Below, in pieces: positions 1-7,525 of a stretch of 7,858 nt of DNA. Source of the DNA: Actinophytocola sp045807065 (GTDB lineage Bacteria; Actinomycetota; Actinomycetes; Mycobacteriales; Pseudonocardiaceae); contig NZ_JBJMIE010000597.1 in NCBI RefSeq assembly GCF_045807065.1, forward strand, positions 1 to 7,858, written 5' to 3'. The position numbers and the translations under genes are program-made. The notes beneath the pieces were generated by a model that had not been told where the DNA came from, searched no databases, and was given only the letters and a program-made list of their open reading frames with translations. Numbering within the stretch: the stretch's first letter is position 1; each line of letters opens with the position of its first letter.

Positions 1-3000
1 AACCCGTCGAGTGGCCGGCGAACGGCCACCCGCGGCGGGCCGGCATCTCGTCGTTCGGCATCGGCGGCACCAACGCCCACGTGATCATCGAGGAGCCCCC
101 CGCCCCTGCCGAGCGGCCGGCGACCCCCGCCCTGCCGATCACGCCCTGGCTGGTGTCGGCCAAGACAGCGGCCGCCGCGCGGGCCCAGGCCGCACGCCTG
201 CGGACCGTCGACCTCGACCCCGCCGACGTCGGGTACACGCTGGCCACGAAGCGGGCCAGGTTCGACCACCGCGTGGTGCTGAACGGCTCGGGTGCCGAGC
301 TGGCCGCCGGCCGTCGTTCCGACGGCAGGCTCGCCTTCCTCTTCACCGGTCAGGGCGCGCAGCGAACCGGCATGGGGCGGGAACTGTACGAGACGTTCCC
401 GGCGTTCGCGGCGGCCTTCGACGAGGTCTGCGTCCACCTCGACCCGGGCCTGCGTGCGGTGATCACCTCCGGCGAGGGCCTGGACGAGACCGGCAACACC
501 CAACCGGCGCTCTTCGCGATCGAGGTCGCCCTCTTCAGGCTGCTGGAGTCGTGGGGTCTCAGGCCGGATTTCGTGGCGGGTCATTCGATCGGTGAGTTGG
601 CCGCGGCGCATGTGTCCGGTGTGTTCTCCCTGGAGGACGCGGCGCGATTGGTGACGGCGCGGGGTCGGCTGATGCAGGCTCTGCCGGCGGGTGGTGCGAT
701 GATCGCCGTCCAGGCCAGTGAGGACGAGGTCACCCCGCACCTCACCGACACGGTCGGGATCGGTGCGATCAACGGACCCGATTCGGTGGTGATCTCCGGT
801 GCCGCCGAGGACGTGCGGGCCGTTGCCGCGATCTTCGCCGGGCAGGGTCGCAAGACCAAGCAGCTCACCGTCTCCCACGCCTTCCACTCGCCCCTGATGG
901 AACCCATGCTCGACGAGTTCCGTACCGTCGCGGAGAGCATCTCCTACGCGGAGCCGCAGATCCCGGTCATCTCCACCGTCACCCCCGACGGCACGTGGAC
1001 CGACCCCGAATACTGGGTCAACCAGGTTCGCTCGGCCGTCCGCTTCGCCGACGCCGTCACCGCGCTCGTCGAGCAGGGCGTGACGACGTTCGTCGAACTG
1101 GGGCCGGACGGCGTGCTCACCGCGCTGGGGCGAGCCGTCGCGGAGGCGGAGTTCGTCGCCACCCTGCGCACGGGCCGCGACGAGGTCCAGACCATGGCCG
1201 CCGCCCTGGCCACCCTCGCCGTGCGGAGCGACGCCATCGACTGGCACGCCTTCTACGCCGGCGCGAAGCAGGTCACGCTGCCCACCTACGCCTTCCAGCA
1301 CGGCCACTACTGGCTCATGCCCGGCACCGGCACCGCCGACGTCACCGCCGCCGGCCTCGGCGCCGCCGAGCACCCGCTGCTCGGCGCGGTCGTCGACGTC
1401 GCCGGGAGCGAGGGCGTGCTGCTCACCGGTCGGCTCTCGCTCAGGACCCACCCGTGGCTGGCCGACCACGCCGTCGCCGGCACCGTGCTCGTGCCCGGCG
1501 CGGCCCTGGTCGAGATGGCACTGCACGCCGGTGCCCGCGTCGACCGCGACGGCATCGAGGAGCTGACCCTCCAGGCGCCGCTCGTGCTCCCGGACACCGG
1601 CGCGGTCGTCGTCCAGGTGGCCGTCGACGCGGACCAGACCGTGACTGTCCACTCGCGACCCGAGGACGGTCAGGACTGGACCCGGCACGCCAGCGGCCGG
1701 CTGACCGACGCCGACCCCGCGGCCGTGGCGCTCACCGAATGGCCCCCGCCGGGCGCGTCCCCCGTGTCCACATCGGACCTCTACGACGAGCTGGCCGGCA
1801 TCGGCCTCGAGTACGGGCCCGCGTTCCAGGGCCTCCAGAATGTGTGGCGGCGCGGCGAGGACGTCTTCGCCGAGGTCGCCCTCGACGAGGCACAGGCCAC
1901 GCACGCCGGCCGGTTCCGCCTGCACCCGGCACTGCTCGACTCGTCCCTGCACGCCCTGCTGGCCGCGGCGACGGGACAGCGGCGGCTCGCGCTCCCGTTC
2001 TCCTGGCACGACGTCACGGTGACGGCGACCGGCGCGACCACCCTGCGCGTGAAGATCAGCGGGAACGGCGACGCCTACACCCTCGACCTGGCGGACGACA
2101 CCGGCGCACCCGTGGCCCGCGTCGGCGCGCTGGCCGTCCGGCCGGTCACCCCGGAACAGCTCGCCGTCGCGGGGTCGGCGGAACGCAACCTGTTCGAACT
2201 GACCTGGGTCGGCGTCGACGCGGGGGAGGGCGAGCCCGTCGAGGCGGTCATCGAACACATCGCCGGCGCCGGCGATGTCCCCGGCGCCGCACGGGAGACC
2301 GCCCGCCGGGCGCTGGCGCTCGTCCAGGAGTGGCTGGCCGAGGACCGGCCGGAGCGGCTCGTGCTGGTCACCACCGGCGCGGTCGCGGTCGAGCCCGGTG
2401 AGGACGTCACCGACGTGGCCGCCGCCGCGGTGTGGGGCCTCGTCCGGACCGCCCAGTCCGAGCAGCCGAACCGGTTCGTGCTGGTCGACACGGACGACGA
2501 GAGTGCCGTGCGCGCGGCCGTCGCCACCGGGGAGGCGCAGGTCGCGGTCCGCGGCGGCAGGCTGTACGTCCCGCGTCTCGTGCGCGGCCGGCCCACCGCC
2601 CCGGCGCCCACCCCGAACCCGGACGGCACCGTGCTGATCACCGGCGGCACCGGCGGCCTCGGCGCGCTGCTCGCCCGCCACCTCGTGACCACACACGGCG
2701 TGCGCCACCTGCTCCTGCTCAGCAGGCGTGGCTCGGGTGCGCCGGGCGTGCCCGCGCTGACCGAGGACCTGACCGGACTCGGCGCGGCGGTCACCGTGGC
2801 CGCGTGTGACGTGACCGACCGGGCCGCGCTCGCCGCCGTGCTCGACGCGGTCCCCGCCGAGCACCCGCTGACCGGCGTCGTCCACGCCGCGGGCGTGCTC
2901 GACGACGGCACCGTCGACACCCTCACCCCCGAGCGCCTCGACCGGGTACTGGCGCCGAAGGTCGACGCCGCGGTCACCCTGCACGAGCTGGTCGGCGACG

Positions 3001-3890
3001 TCGAGTTGTTCGTCCTGTTCTCCTCGGTCGCCGGACTGCTGGGCGGCCCGGGACAGGCGAACTACGCGGCCGCCAACAGCGTGCTGGACGCGCTGGCGGC
3101 ACACCGCCGGGCACAGGGCCGGGCGGCGCTGTCGCTCGCGTGGGGCCTGTGGGCGCAGGCCAGCGACCTGACCGGCGAGCTGTCTGAACTGGACCTGGCC
3201 CGGCTCAACCGCAGCGGTTTCGGCGCGCTGTCCACCGGGGAAGGGCTGGCGTTGTTCGACAGCGCGACCCGCGTGGCCGCCGCGCTGGCCGTGCCGGTGA
3301 AGCTCGACCCGGTGGCGCTGCGCAAGTCCGGCACGGACCTGCCGGTGCTGCGCGGGTTGGTCCGCGTCCCGGCCAGGCGGGCCGCGAAGGCCGACGTCGC
3401 CGCGCTGGTCGACCGCCTCACCGGCCTGCCGCCGGCCGACCGGCTGCCCGCGGTGCTCGACCTGGTGCGCACCGAGGTGGCGACCGTCCTCGCCCACGGC
3501 TCCGCCGACGCGGTCACCGAGCAGGCGTTCAAGGACCTCGGGTTCGACTCCCTGACCGCGGTCGAGCTGCGCAACCGGATCAACACCGCGACCGGCCTGC
3601 GACTGCCGGCCACGCTCGTGTTCGACTACCCGACCCCGGAGGCACTGGCGGAGCACGTGCTGGCGTCACTGCTGACCGACCCGGCCGCCGAGGCGCCCAA
3701 GGTGGACGAGGACGCGCTGCGCCGCACCCTTGCCACGGTGCCCGTGGACCGCTTCCGCGAGGCGGGCATCCTCGACACCCTGCTGTCCCTGGTGGACACC
3801 GGTTCCGCGGCGGAACCGGCGCCGGCACGCGACCTCGACAGCATGGACGTCGACGACCTGATCAAGCGTGCCCTGGGCAAGGCTTCCTAG
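1..3890 (+). CDS. Modular type I polyketide synthase, C-terminal module KS(partial)-AT-DH-KR-ACP-docking; 5' partial
   Basis: The gene enters from the left edge; the frame is open from base 3 and ends at TAG 3888-3890. It would extend an acyl chain by one ketide unit. The first residues are a KS C-terminus (SSFGIGGTNAHVI, catalytic-type His at 78-80). AT spans about 330-1218: GHSIGE with nucleophile Ser at 585-587, and HAFH at 876-887, both typical of malonyl-CoA selection. DH spans about 1371-2160: HxxxGxxxxP with His at 1467-1469, YGPAF, and DSSLH with Asp at 1938-1940, so it looks active. KR (structural plus catalytic halves) spans about 2187-3152: TGGTGGLG cofactor loop, LDD (B-type fingerprint) near 2898-2906, and Lys, Ser, Tyr and Asn all present. 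No ER lies between DH and KR. ACP is about 3438-3674, with GFDSL and phosphopantetheine Ser at 3549-3551. The last 60 residues (3705-3887) form helices ending in LDSMDVDDLIKRAL, a class-1 actinobacterial docking domain. There is no thioesterase. Expected product: a chain extended by two carbons with an alpha,beta-double bond, probably E (inferred from B-type KR plus DH). Confidence 0.97.
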   Translation, partial: PVEWPANGHPRRAGISSFGIGGTNAHVIIEEPPAPAERPATPALPITPWLVSAKTAAAARAQAARLRTVDLDPADVGYTLATKRARFDHRVVLNGSGAELAAGRRSDGRLAFLFTGQGAQRTGMGRELYETFPAFAAAFDEVCVHLDPGLRAVITSGEGLDETGNTQPALFAIEVALFRLLESWGLRPDFVAGHSIGELAAAHVSGVFSLEDAARLVTARGRLMQALPAGGAMIAVQASEDEVTPHLTDTVGIGAINGPDSVVISGAAEDVRAVAAIFAGQGRKTKQLTVSHAFHSPLMEPMLDEFRTVAESISYAEPQIPVISTVTPDGTWTDPEYWVNQVRSAVRFADAVTALVEQGVTTFVELGPDGVLTALGRAVAEAEFVATLRTGRDEVQTMAAALATLAVRSDAIDWHAFYAGAKQVTLPTYAFQHGHYWLMPGTGTADVTAAGLGAAEHPLLGAVVDVAGSEGVLLTGRLSLRTHPWLADHAVAGTVLVPGAALVEMALHAGARVDRDGIEELTLQAPLVLPDTGAVVVQVAVDADQTVTVHSRPEDGQDWTRHASGRLTDADPAAVALTEWPPPGASPVSTSDLYDELAGIGLEYGPAFQGLQNVWRRGEDVFAEVALDEAQATHAGRFRLHPALLDSSLHALLAAATGQRRLALPFSWHDVTVTATGATTLRVKISGNGDAYTLDLADDTGAPVARVGALAVRPVTPEQLAVAGSAERNLFELTWVGVDAGEGEPVEAVIEHIAGAGDVPGAARETARRALALVQEWLAEDRPERLVLVTTGAVAVEPGEDVTDVAAAAVWGLVRTAQSEQPNRFVLVDTDDESAVRAAVATGEAQVAVRGGRLYVPRLVRGRPTAPAPTPNPDGTVLITGGTGGLGALLARHLVTTHGVRHLLLLSRRGSGAPGVPALTEDLTGLGAAVTVAACDVTDRAALAAVLDAVPAEHPLTGVVHAAGVLDDGTVDTLTPERLDRVLAPKVDAAVTLHELVGDVELFVLFSSVAGLLGGPGQANYAAANSVLDALAAHRRAQGRAALSLAWGLWAQASDLTGELSELDLARLNRSGFGALSTGEGLALFDSATRVAAALAVPVKLDPVALRKSGTDLPVLRGLVRVPARRAAKADVAALVDRLTGLPPADRLPAVLDLVRTEVATVLAHGSADAVTEQAFKDLGFDSLTAVELRNRINTATGLRLPATLVFDYPTPEALAEHVLASLLTDPAAEAPKVDEDALRRTLATVPVDRFREAGILDTLLSLVDTGSAAEPAPARDLDSMDVDDLIKRALGKAS

Positions 3891-3901
3891 CCTTACCACC
3901 A

Positions 3902-3937
3902 AGAGAGGCCGCGCGGCGGGAGCCGCGCGGCCTCTCT
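3902..3937. terminator. Perfect 16-bp hairpin between convergent genes, likely bidirectional terminator
   Basis: Arms 3902-3917 and 3922-3937 are perfect reverse complements around a GGGA loop. The stem starts 11 bases after the PKS stop and ends 25 bases before the stop of the opposing gene. A shorter outer stem (ACCAC 3895-3899 with GTGGT 3941-3945) can stack below it across a small internal loop. There is no clear T-run on either side, as is common for actinobacterial terminators. Position and symmetry suggest it ends transcription from both sides; this is inferred. Confidence 0.8.
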
Positions 3938-3962
3938 CGTGTGGTGATGAGGGCGTTTCGGG

Positions 3963-4466
3963 TCAGCTGACGGTGATGGTCGCGTGCTCGCGTTCCGCGT
4001 GGGCCTTGATGTTCAGCAGCTGCTTGCGCATCATGATCCAGTCGACCATGCCCAGCGGGCGGCCGACGGCGTTGGGGCCGTTGAAGATCGTGCGGGCGAC
4101 CAGCCGCGTGCCCGTCCCCTCCGGACGCACCGCGTACGTCGTGGCGACGTTCTTGTTGCTGATGGTCACGTGGTCGTCCCGCTCGAAGCAGGCCAGGGTG
4201 AACAGTCGCATGAACCGCTGGCCCACCTCCAGGTCGACCAGCTCCGGCGTGCGCTCCCGGGGGCTGCGCTTGCCGAAGTTGTCGAGCCAGTCGTAGCTGT
4301 AGGGCGCCAGGCGGATCTGGCAGAGCCACGCCCACACCAACGACGGCGGGGCGTCGACGGAAACGGCGCGGTCGGCCGCCAGCCCGTCCGGGTAAATGTC
4401 GTCACAGGGCAGCTTCGCAGCGCGTTCCTCGGCTGTCGCGCCCCACACCTCTCCAGGGAAAACCAT
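3963..4466 (-). CDS. SRPBCC (START/polyketide-cyclase-like) family protein
   Basis: This is a 167-residue protein with stop TGA at 3963-3965 and start ATG at 4464-4466. A TGA lies in frame two codons upstream of the ATG, so no longer ATG start exists. No good Shine-Dalgarno precedes it; transcription could be leaderless or translation weak. The sequence fits the helix-grip SRPBCC fold: an early strand AVSVDAPPSLVWAWL (about 34-48), the motif YSYDWLDN (about 56-63) seen in many small actinobacterial members, a late strand TRLVARTIF (about 120-128), and a long C-terminal helix with basic residues (about 136-160). Members bind hydrophobic ligands in a cavity; some are aromatic polyketide cyclases, but many YSYDW-type members have no known role. 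It has no signal peptide or membrane segment, so it should be cytoplasmic. It is convergent with the PKS and divergent from the next gene, so it is transcribed alone. A role in the polyketide pathway is suggested only by position. Confidence 0.85.
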   Translation of the reverse strand: MVFPGEVWGATAEERAAKLPCDDIYPDGLAADRAVSVDAPPSLVWAWLCQIRLAPYSYDWLDNFGKRSPRERTPELVDLEVGQRFMRLFTLACFERDDHVTISNKNVATTYAVRPEGTGTRLVARTIFNGPNAVGRPLGMVDWIMMRKQLLNIKAHAEREHATITVS

Positions 4467-4540
4467 GTGTCAATGATCCCGTATCCCGCGCTTTTCGGTC
4501 ACTACCACCGAGTGCGATTCCAGTGCGCCGCACCGGCGCG

Positions 4541-4573
4541 ATTACCGGTCGATTACCGTGCCCGCGATAAGGT
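4541..4573 (+). promoter_or_regulatory. Putative SARP-like activator site and -10 box
   Basis: Two identical heptamers ATTACCG (4541-4547 and 4552-4558) are separated by 4 bp, giving an 11-bp period. They lie 9 bp upstream of TAAGGT (4568-4573), which fits a TAnnnT -10 box. No TTGAC-like -35 is found at the usual distance. SARP activators of antibiotic clusters are known to bind heptamer direct repeats with an 11-bp period close to the -10 in place of a strong -35. Transcription would start near 4580, giving a leader of about 33 nt before GTG 4613. The assignment is inferred from architecture, not from a known binding sequence. Confidence 0.4.
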
Positions 4574-4599
4574 TTTTCCGCGTGACGTGACAAACGACC

Positions 4600-4604
4600 G
4601 GAGG
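4600..4604 (+). promoter_or_regulatory. Ribosome binding site GGAGG that decides the start of the membrane-protein gene
   Basis: GGAGG at 4600-4604 is 8 nt from GTG 4613. The in-frame GTG at 4604-4606 overlaps the last base of this site, so it cannot be served by it. This makes 4613 the likely start. Confidence 0.75.
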
Positions 4605-4612
4605 TGGCGCGC

Positions 4613-5068
4613 GTGAAAATCGCGGTGAAAGGTCCGACCTGGAACTTCGTCCAGCACCTGCTCGAGATGTCGATCGCCATGGTCGTCGGCATGTTCGCGC
4701 TCGGCCTGCCGCTCAAGGCGCTCTTCGACGCCGTCGGCTGGTCGTTCCTCAACGACTACACGGTGCCGATGACGCTGGTCATGGCGACCACCATGTCGAT
4801 CGGCATGGCCGTGTGGATGCGCATCCGCGGTTGCGGCTGGCCGGCCATCCTGGAGATGTCGCTGGCCATGTACATCCCGTTCGTCGCCATGTACCCGTTC
4901 TACTGGGCCGGACTCGTCTCGGAAATGGCCATCATGGTTGTCGGGCACGTGCTGATGGTCCCGGCGATGGTCGTCGCGATGCTGTTCCGGCTCGACGAGT
5001 ACACCGGTTCCCACGCGCACCACAGGCACAGCGAAGAAGTCGAGGACGTGCCCGCCGGCGTGAACTAG
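4613..5068 (+). CDS. Small four-helix membrane protein, Met-rich with His-rich tail, function unknown
   Basis: This is a 151-residue protein with GTG start at 4613, chosen by GGAGG at 4600-4604. I do not recognise a named family. Four hydrophobic stretches are visible at residues about 12-37, 50-69, 75-97 and 101-125, so it should be an integral membrane protein. Sixteen methionines besides the start are present, over 10% of residues, and almost all are in the helices. They are regularly spaced: 19/23/27, then 53/57/61/65/69, 82/86, and 115/119/123, all at i+4. The C-terminal tail holds HAHHRH (about 134-139) followed by an acidic end. MxxxM along a helix is known from Ctr-type copper channels, so binding of a soft metal is one possibility; this is a guess from composition, and there is no homology claim. 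It is divergent from the SRPBCC gene and 154 bp upstream of the MMPL gene, so it probably has its own promoter. Confidence 0.85.
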   Translation: MKIAVKGPTWNFVQHLLEMSIAMVVGMFALGLPLKALFDAVGWSFLNDYTVPMTLVMATTMSIGMAVWMRIRGCGWPAILEMSLAMYIPFVAMYPFYWAGLVSEMAIMVVGHVLMVPAMVVAMLFRLDEYTGSHAHHRHSEEVEDVPAGVN

Positions 5069-5126
5069 TCACCGGCGCGACATGACGAATTCACGTTCCC
5101 GCCCGATCCCACTCATCTCTTGCACC

Positions 5127-5189
5127 TGAACGAGTGGCCGACGGTTGACCGAGCACGACGGCGACTGGGAGCGTGGAAGCACTCGTTCA
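5127..5189. promoter_or_regulatory. 10-bp inverted repeat upstream of the MMPL gene, possible operator
   Basis: TGAACGAGTG (5127-5136) and CACTCGTTCA (5180-5189) are perfect reverse complements. Their centres are 53 bp apart, close to five helical turns. A TTGACC (5145-5150) lies between the arms and resembles a -35 box, but I see no good -10 at the right distance. The arrangement could be two half-sites for a looping repressor or the base of a leader hairpin. It is 33 bp upstream of the transporter start. Confidence 0.35.
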
Positions 5190-5222
5190 CTCCAGGTTTT
5201 TCTGTCAGGGGCGTAGGTAATC

Positions 5223-7427
5223 ATGTTCACTGCCATCGGTCGCTTCGCCGCCACCCGCTCCCGCGGGATTCTCATCACGGCCCTGATCGTGCTGATCGGC
5301 GCTGCCGCGGTGGGTTTCACGGCCTTCGGCAAGCTCAAGCCGGGAGGCTTCACCGACCCGGCCGCGGAATCCTCGAAGGTCCAGAACGTCATCGACGACC
5401 AGTTCGGCGGCGACGTGGACGTCGTGGCGATGATCACCGCGCGCACGGGCACGGTCGACGACGAGGACGTGCGCACCCCCGCCGCTGACCTGGCCGGCCG
5501 CATCGCGGACGACCCCGCGGTCTCGTCCTCGGTGTCCTACTGGGAGACGAAGGCGCCGGGCCTGCGCTCCGACGACGGCAGGCACGCGCTGATCGTGATC
5601 AAGCTCGTGCACGACGACCAGGACGCGACCGAGAAGTTCACCGACAGGTACCTCACCGGGCCGCGAACGTCGTACACGCTGGCGTTCGGCGGACTGAAGA
5701 TGTTGGACGTCGAAAGCGGAGTGGAGATCGGCAAGTCGCTGGCGCTGGCCGAGGGCATCGCCGTGCCGATCATCCTCGTCCTGCTGATCTTCGCGTTCGG
5801 CAGCCTCGTCGCCGCGTCGCTGCCGCTGCTCATCGGCGCGGTCACGGTGTTCGGCACGTTCGCGGCCCTGTCCGGGATCGCGTCGGCGACGGACGTGTCG
5901 ATCTACTCGATCAACCTGACCACCGCGCTGAGCCTGGGCCTCGCCGTGGACTACGCGCTGCTGATGGTGAGCCGGTTCCGCGAGGAGCTGACCGCGGGCC
6001 GGCCGGTGCCGGACGCGGTGGTGCGGACCGTGCGGACGGCCGGCCGGACCATCGTGTTCAGTGGTCTGACCGTGGCGGTGGCGCTGGCCGTGCTGACGGT
6101 GTTCCCGCTGTACTTCCTGCGTTCCTTCGCGTACTCGGGCATCGCGGTGGTGCTGATCGCGATGATCACGTCGATCGTGGTGCTGCCCGCGCTGCTCACG
6201 GTGTTGGGATACCGCGTGAACGCGGGCCGCCTGCCGTGGTTCAAGAAGACGCCGAGTGCGGTGTCCCCGTTCTGGCGCAGGGTGGCCGCTGTGGTGACCG
6301 CCCACCCGGTCCTGTGCGCGCTGCCGGTGATCGCGGTGCTGCTGGTCGGTGCCAGCCCGCTACTGAAGGCCGAGTTCGGCACCCCGGACGACCGGGTGCT
6401 GACGACCGCCACCCAGACCAGGCAGGTGGGCGACACGCTCCGCGCGCACTTCCCGGACGACAGCAGCAGTGCGATCCAGGTGATCGTGCCGAGCGCGGTG
6501 TCACCGACGCGAGTGGCCGAGTACGCGGCCGAGCTGTCGCGGCTGCCCGACGTGGCCCGGGTGGACTCGAGCGCCGGGTCGTTCATCAACGGCGCGACAT
6601 CCGGCGCCACGCCGGCGGACGCGGCGATGGGCAGGCCGACGGTGCAGCGTTTCGCGGTGGTCACCCGCGACGAGTCCCGCTCGGACGGTGCGCAGGCGTT
6701 GGTCAAGACCATTCGTTCGACCACCGGACCCGCCCAGATTCTGGTGGGTGGACCGGCCGCGGTGCTGTTGGACAGCAAGGACGCGATCGGCAGTCGCCTG
6801 CCGCTCACCGCCGGGTTGATCGCGCTGTCCACGTTCGTCCTGTTGTTCTTGTTCACCGGTAGCGTGCTGCAGCCGATCCGCGCGTTGGTGTTCAACGTGC
6901 TGGGCCTGTCGGCGACGATCGGTGTGATGGTGCTGATCTTCCAGCACGGATGGCTTTCGGACTTCCTGGGCTTCACCCCGATGCCGTTGGACACGAGCAT
7001 GTTGATGCTGCTGTTCTGCATCGCGTTCGGGTTGTCGATGGACTACGAGGTGTTCGTGCTGAGCCGGATCAAGGAGGGGCACGATCTCGGGCTGGACCGG
7101 CGGGCCGCGGTGGTGGAGGGGCTGTCCCACACCGGGCGGATCGTGTCGACGGCTGCCGTGTTGATCGCGGTGAACTTCTTCGCCTTCGGTACGGGTGGGG
7201 TGAGTTTCCTGCAGATGTTCGGGTTGGGCGCCGGGTTGGCGATCATGATCGACGCAACGTTGATTCGTGGGGTGTTGGTGCCGGCCGGGATGCGGTTGCT
7301 GGGTAGGGCTGCCTGGTGGTCGCCCAAGCCGTTGCGGTGGCTGCACGGGAAGATCGGGCTCAGCGAGTCGGGGGCGGGGGATACGGAGCCCGCTGAGGAG
7401 AAGAAGGCGCGCGTTCCGGTGGCCTGA
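5223..7427 (+). CDS. MMPL/RND-family transporter, candidate polyketide or lipid exporter
   Basis: This is a complete 734-residue protein, a normal length for the shorter actinobacterial MMPL proteins. The start ATG 5223 is preceded by AGG (5215-5217, 5-nt gap), and an in-frame TAG at 5214-5216 rules out a longer form. The topology is the usual duplicated one: TM1 about 17-36, first external domain about 37-172, TM2-6 about 176-327, a short cytoplasmic link, TM7 about 358-378, second external domain about 380-524, and TM8-12 about 527-690. Both proton-relay Asp-Tyr pairs are present, AVDYALL (Asp243-Tyr244) in TM4 and SMDYEVF (Asp607-Tyr608) in TM10, matching the pairs known to be essential in MmpL3. 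A Lys/Glu-rich cytoplasmic tail ends the protein. The family exports lipids and, in some antibiotic clusters (for example ActII-ORF3 of the actinorhodin cluster), is linked to product export. Proximity to the PKS suggests export of its product; this is inferred. Confidence 0.96.
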   Translation: MFTAIGRFAATRSRGILITALIVLIGAAAVGFTAFGKLKPGGFTDPAAESSKVQNVIDDQFGGDVDVVAMITARTGTVDDEDVRTPAADLAGRIADDPAVSSSVSYWETKAPGLRSDDGRHALIVIKLVHDDQDATEKFTDRYLTGPRTSYTLAFGGLKMLDVESGVEIGKSLALAEGIAVPIILVLLIFAFGSLVAASLPLLIGAVTVFGTFAALSGIASATDVSIYSINLTTALSLGLAVDYALLMVSRFREELTAGRPVPDAVVRTVRTAGRTIVFSGLTVAVALAVLTVFPLYFLRSFAYSGIAVVLIAMITSIVVLPALLTVLGYRVNAGRLPWFKKTPSAVSPFWRRVAAVVTAHPVLCALPVIAVLLVGASPLLKAEFGTPDDRVLTTATQTRQVGDTLRAHFPDDSSSAIQVIVPSAVSPTRVAEYAAELSRLPDVARVDSSAGSFINGATSGATPADAAMGRPTVQRFAVVTRDESRSDGAQALVKTIRSTTGPAQILVGGPAAVLLDSKDAIGSRLPLTAGLIALSTFVLLFLFTGSVLQPIRALVFNVLGLSATIGVMVLIFQHGWLSDFLGFTPMPLDTSMLMLLFCIAFGLSMDYEVFVLSRIKEGHDLGLDRRAAVVEGLSHTGRIVSTAAVLIAVNFFAFGTGGVSFLQMFGLGAGLAIMIDATLIRGVLVPAGMRLLGRAAWWSPKPLRWLHGKIGLSESGAGDTEPAEEKKARVPVA

Positions 7428-7438
7428 GCGTCAGGTTT

Positions 7439-7482
7439 CGAGGAGCCCCTCTGAGACGTTGGTGTCTCAGAGGGGCTCCTCG
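7439..7482. terminator. Perfect 19-bp hairpin after the MMPL gene, likely terminator
   Basis: Arms 7439-7457 and 7464-7482 are perfect reverse complements with a GTTGGT loop, starting 12 bases after the stop codon. No T-tract follows. The length and position make a rho-independent-type terminator the best reading. Being fully symmetric, it could also stop transcription entering from the right. Confidence 0.8.
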
Positions 7483-7525
7483 TGTGTGGGACTTCGGTGG
7501 CTTTGGTGATGCGGGCCTCGTCCTC

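Noticed and set aside
81..83. GTG as start of the PKS gene
   Set aside because: It encodes the Val of the KS motif GTNAHV; the frame is open to the window edge, so the gene begins upstream.
995..2401. Plus-strand 468-codon open frame inside the PKS gene
   Set aside because: It is an Arg/Gly/Pro-rich shifted frame over AT, DH and KR domains that carry clear motifs in the main frame.
2187..2640. ER domain between DH and KR
   Set aside because: The interval is only the length of a KR structural half and lacks an ER nucleotide-binding motif.
4604..4606. GTG as start of the Met-rich membrane protein
   Set aside because: It overlaps the GGAGG ribosome binding site, which is ideally placed for GTG 4613.
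5145..5173. Complete sigma-70-type promoter starting at TTGACC
   Set aside because: No TAnnnT is present 16-19 bp downstream, so only the -35-like box is supported.
5205..6305. Minus-strand 366-codon open frame opposite the MMPL gene
   Set aside because: It is a His/Arg/Gln-rich antisense shadow of a gene with clear membrane segments and catalytic motifs.
5951..7021. Minus-strand 356-codon open frame opposite the MMPL gene
   Set aside because: It is a Ser/Thr/Arg-rich antisense shadow with no recognisable domain.
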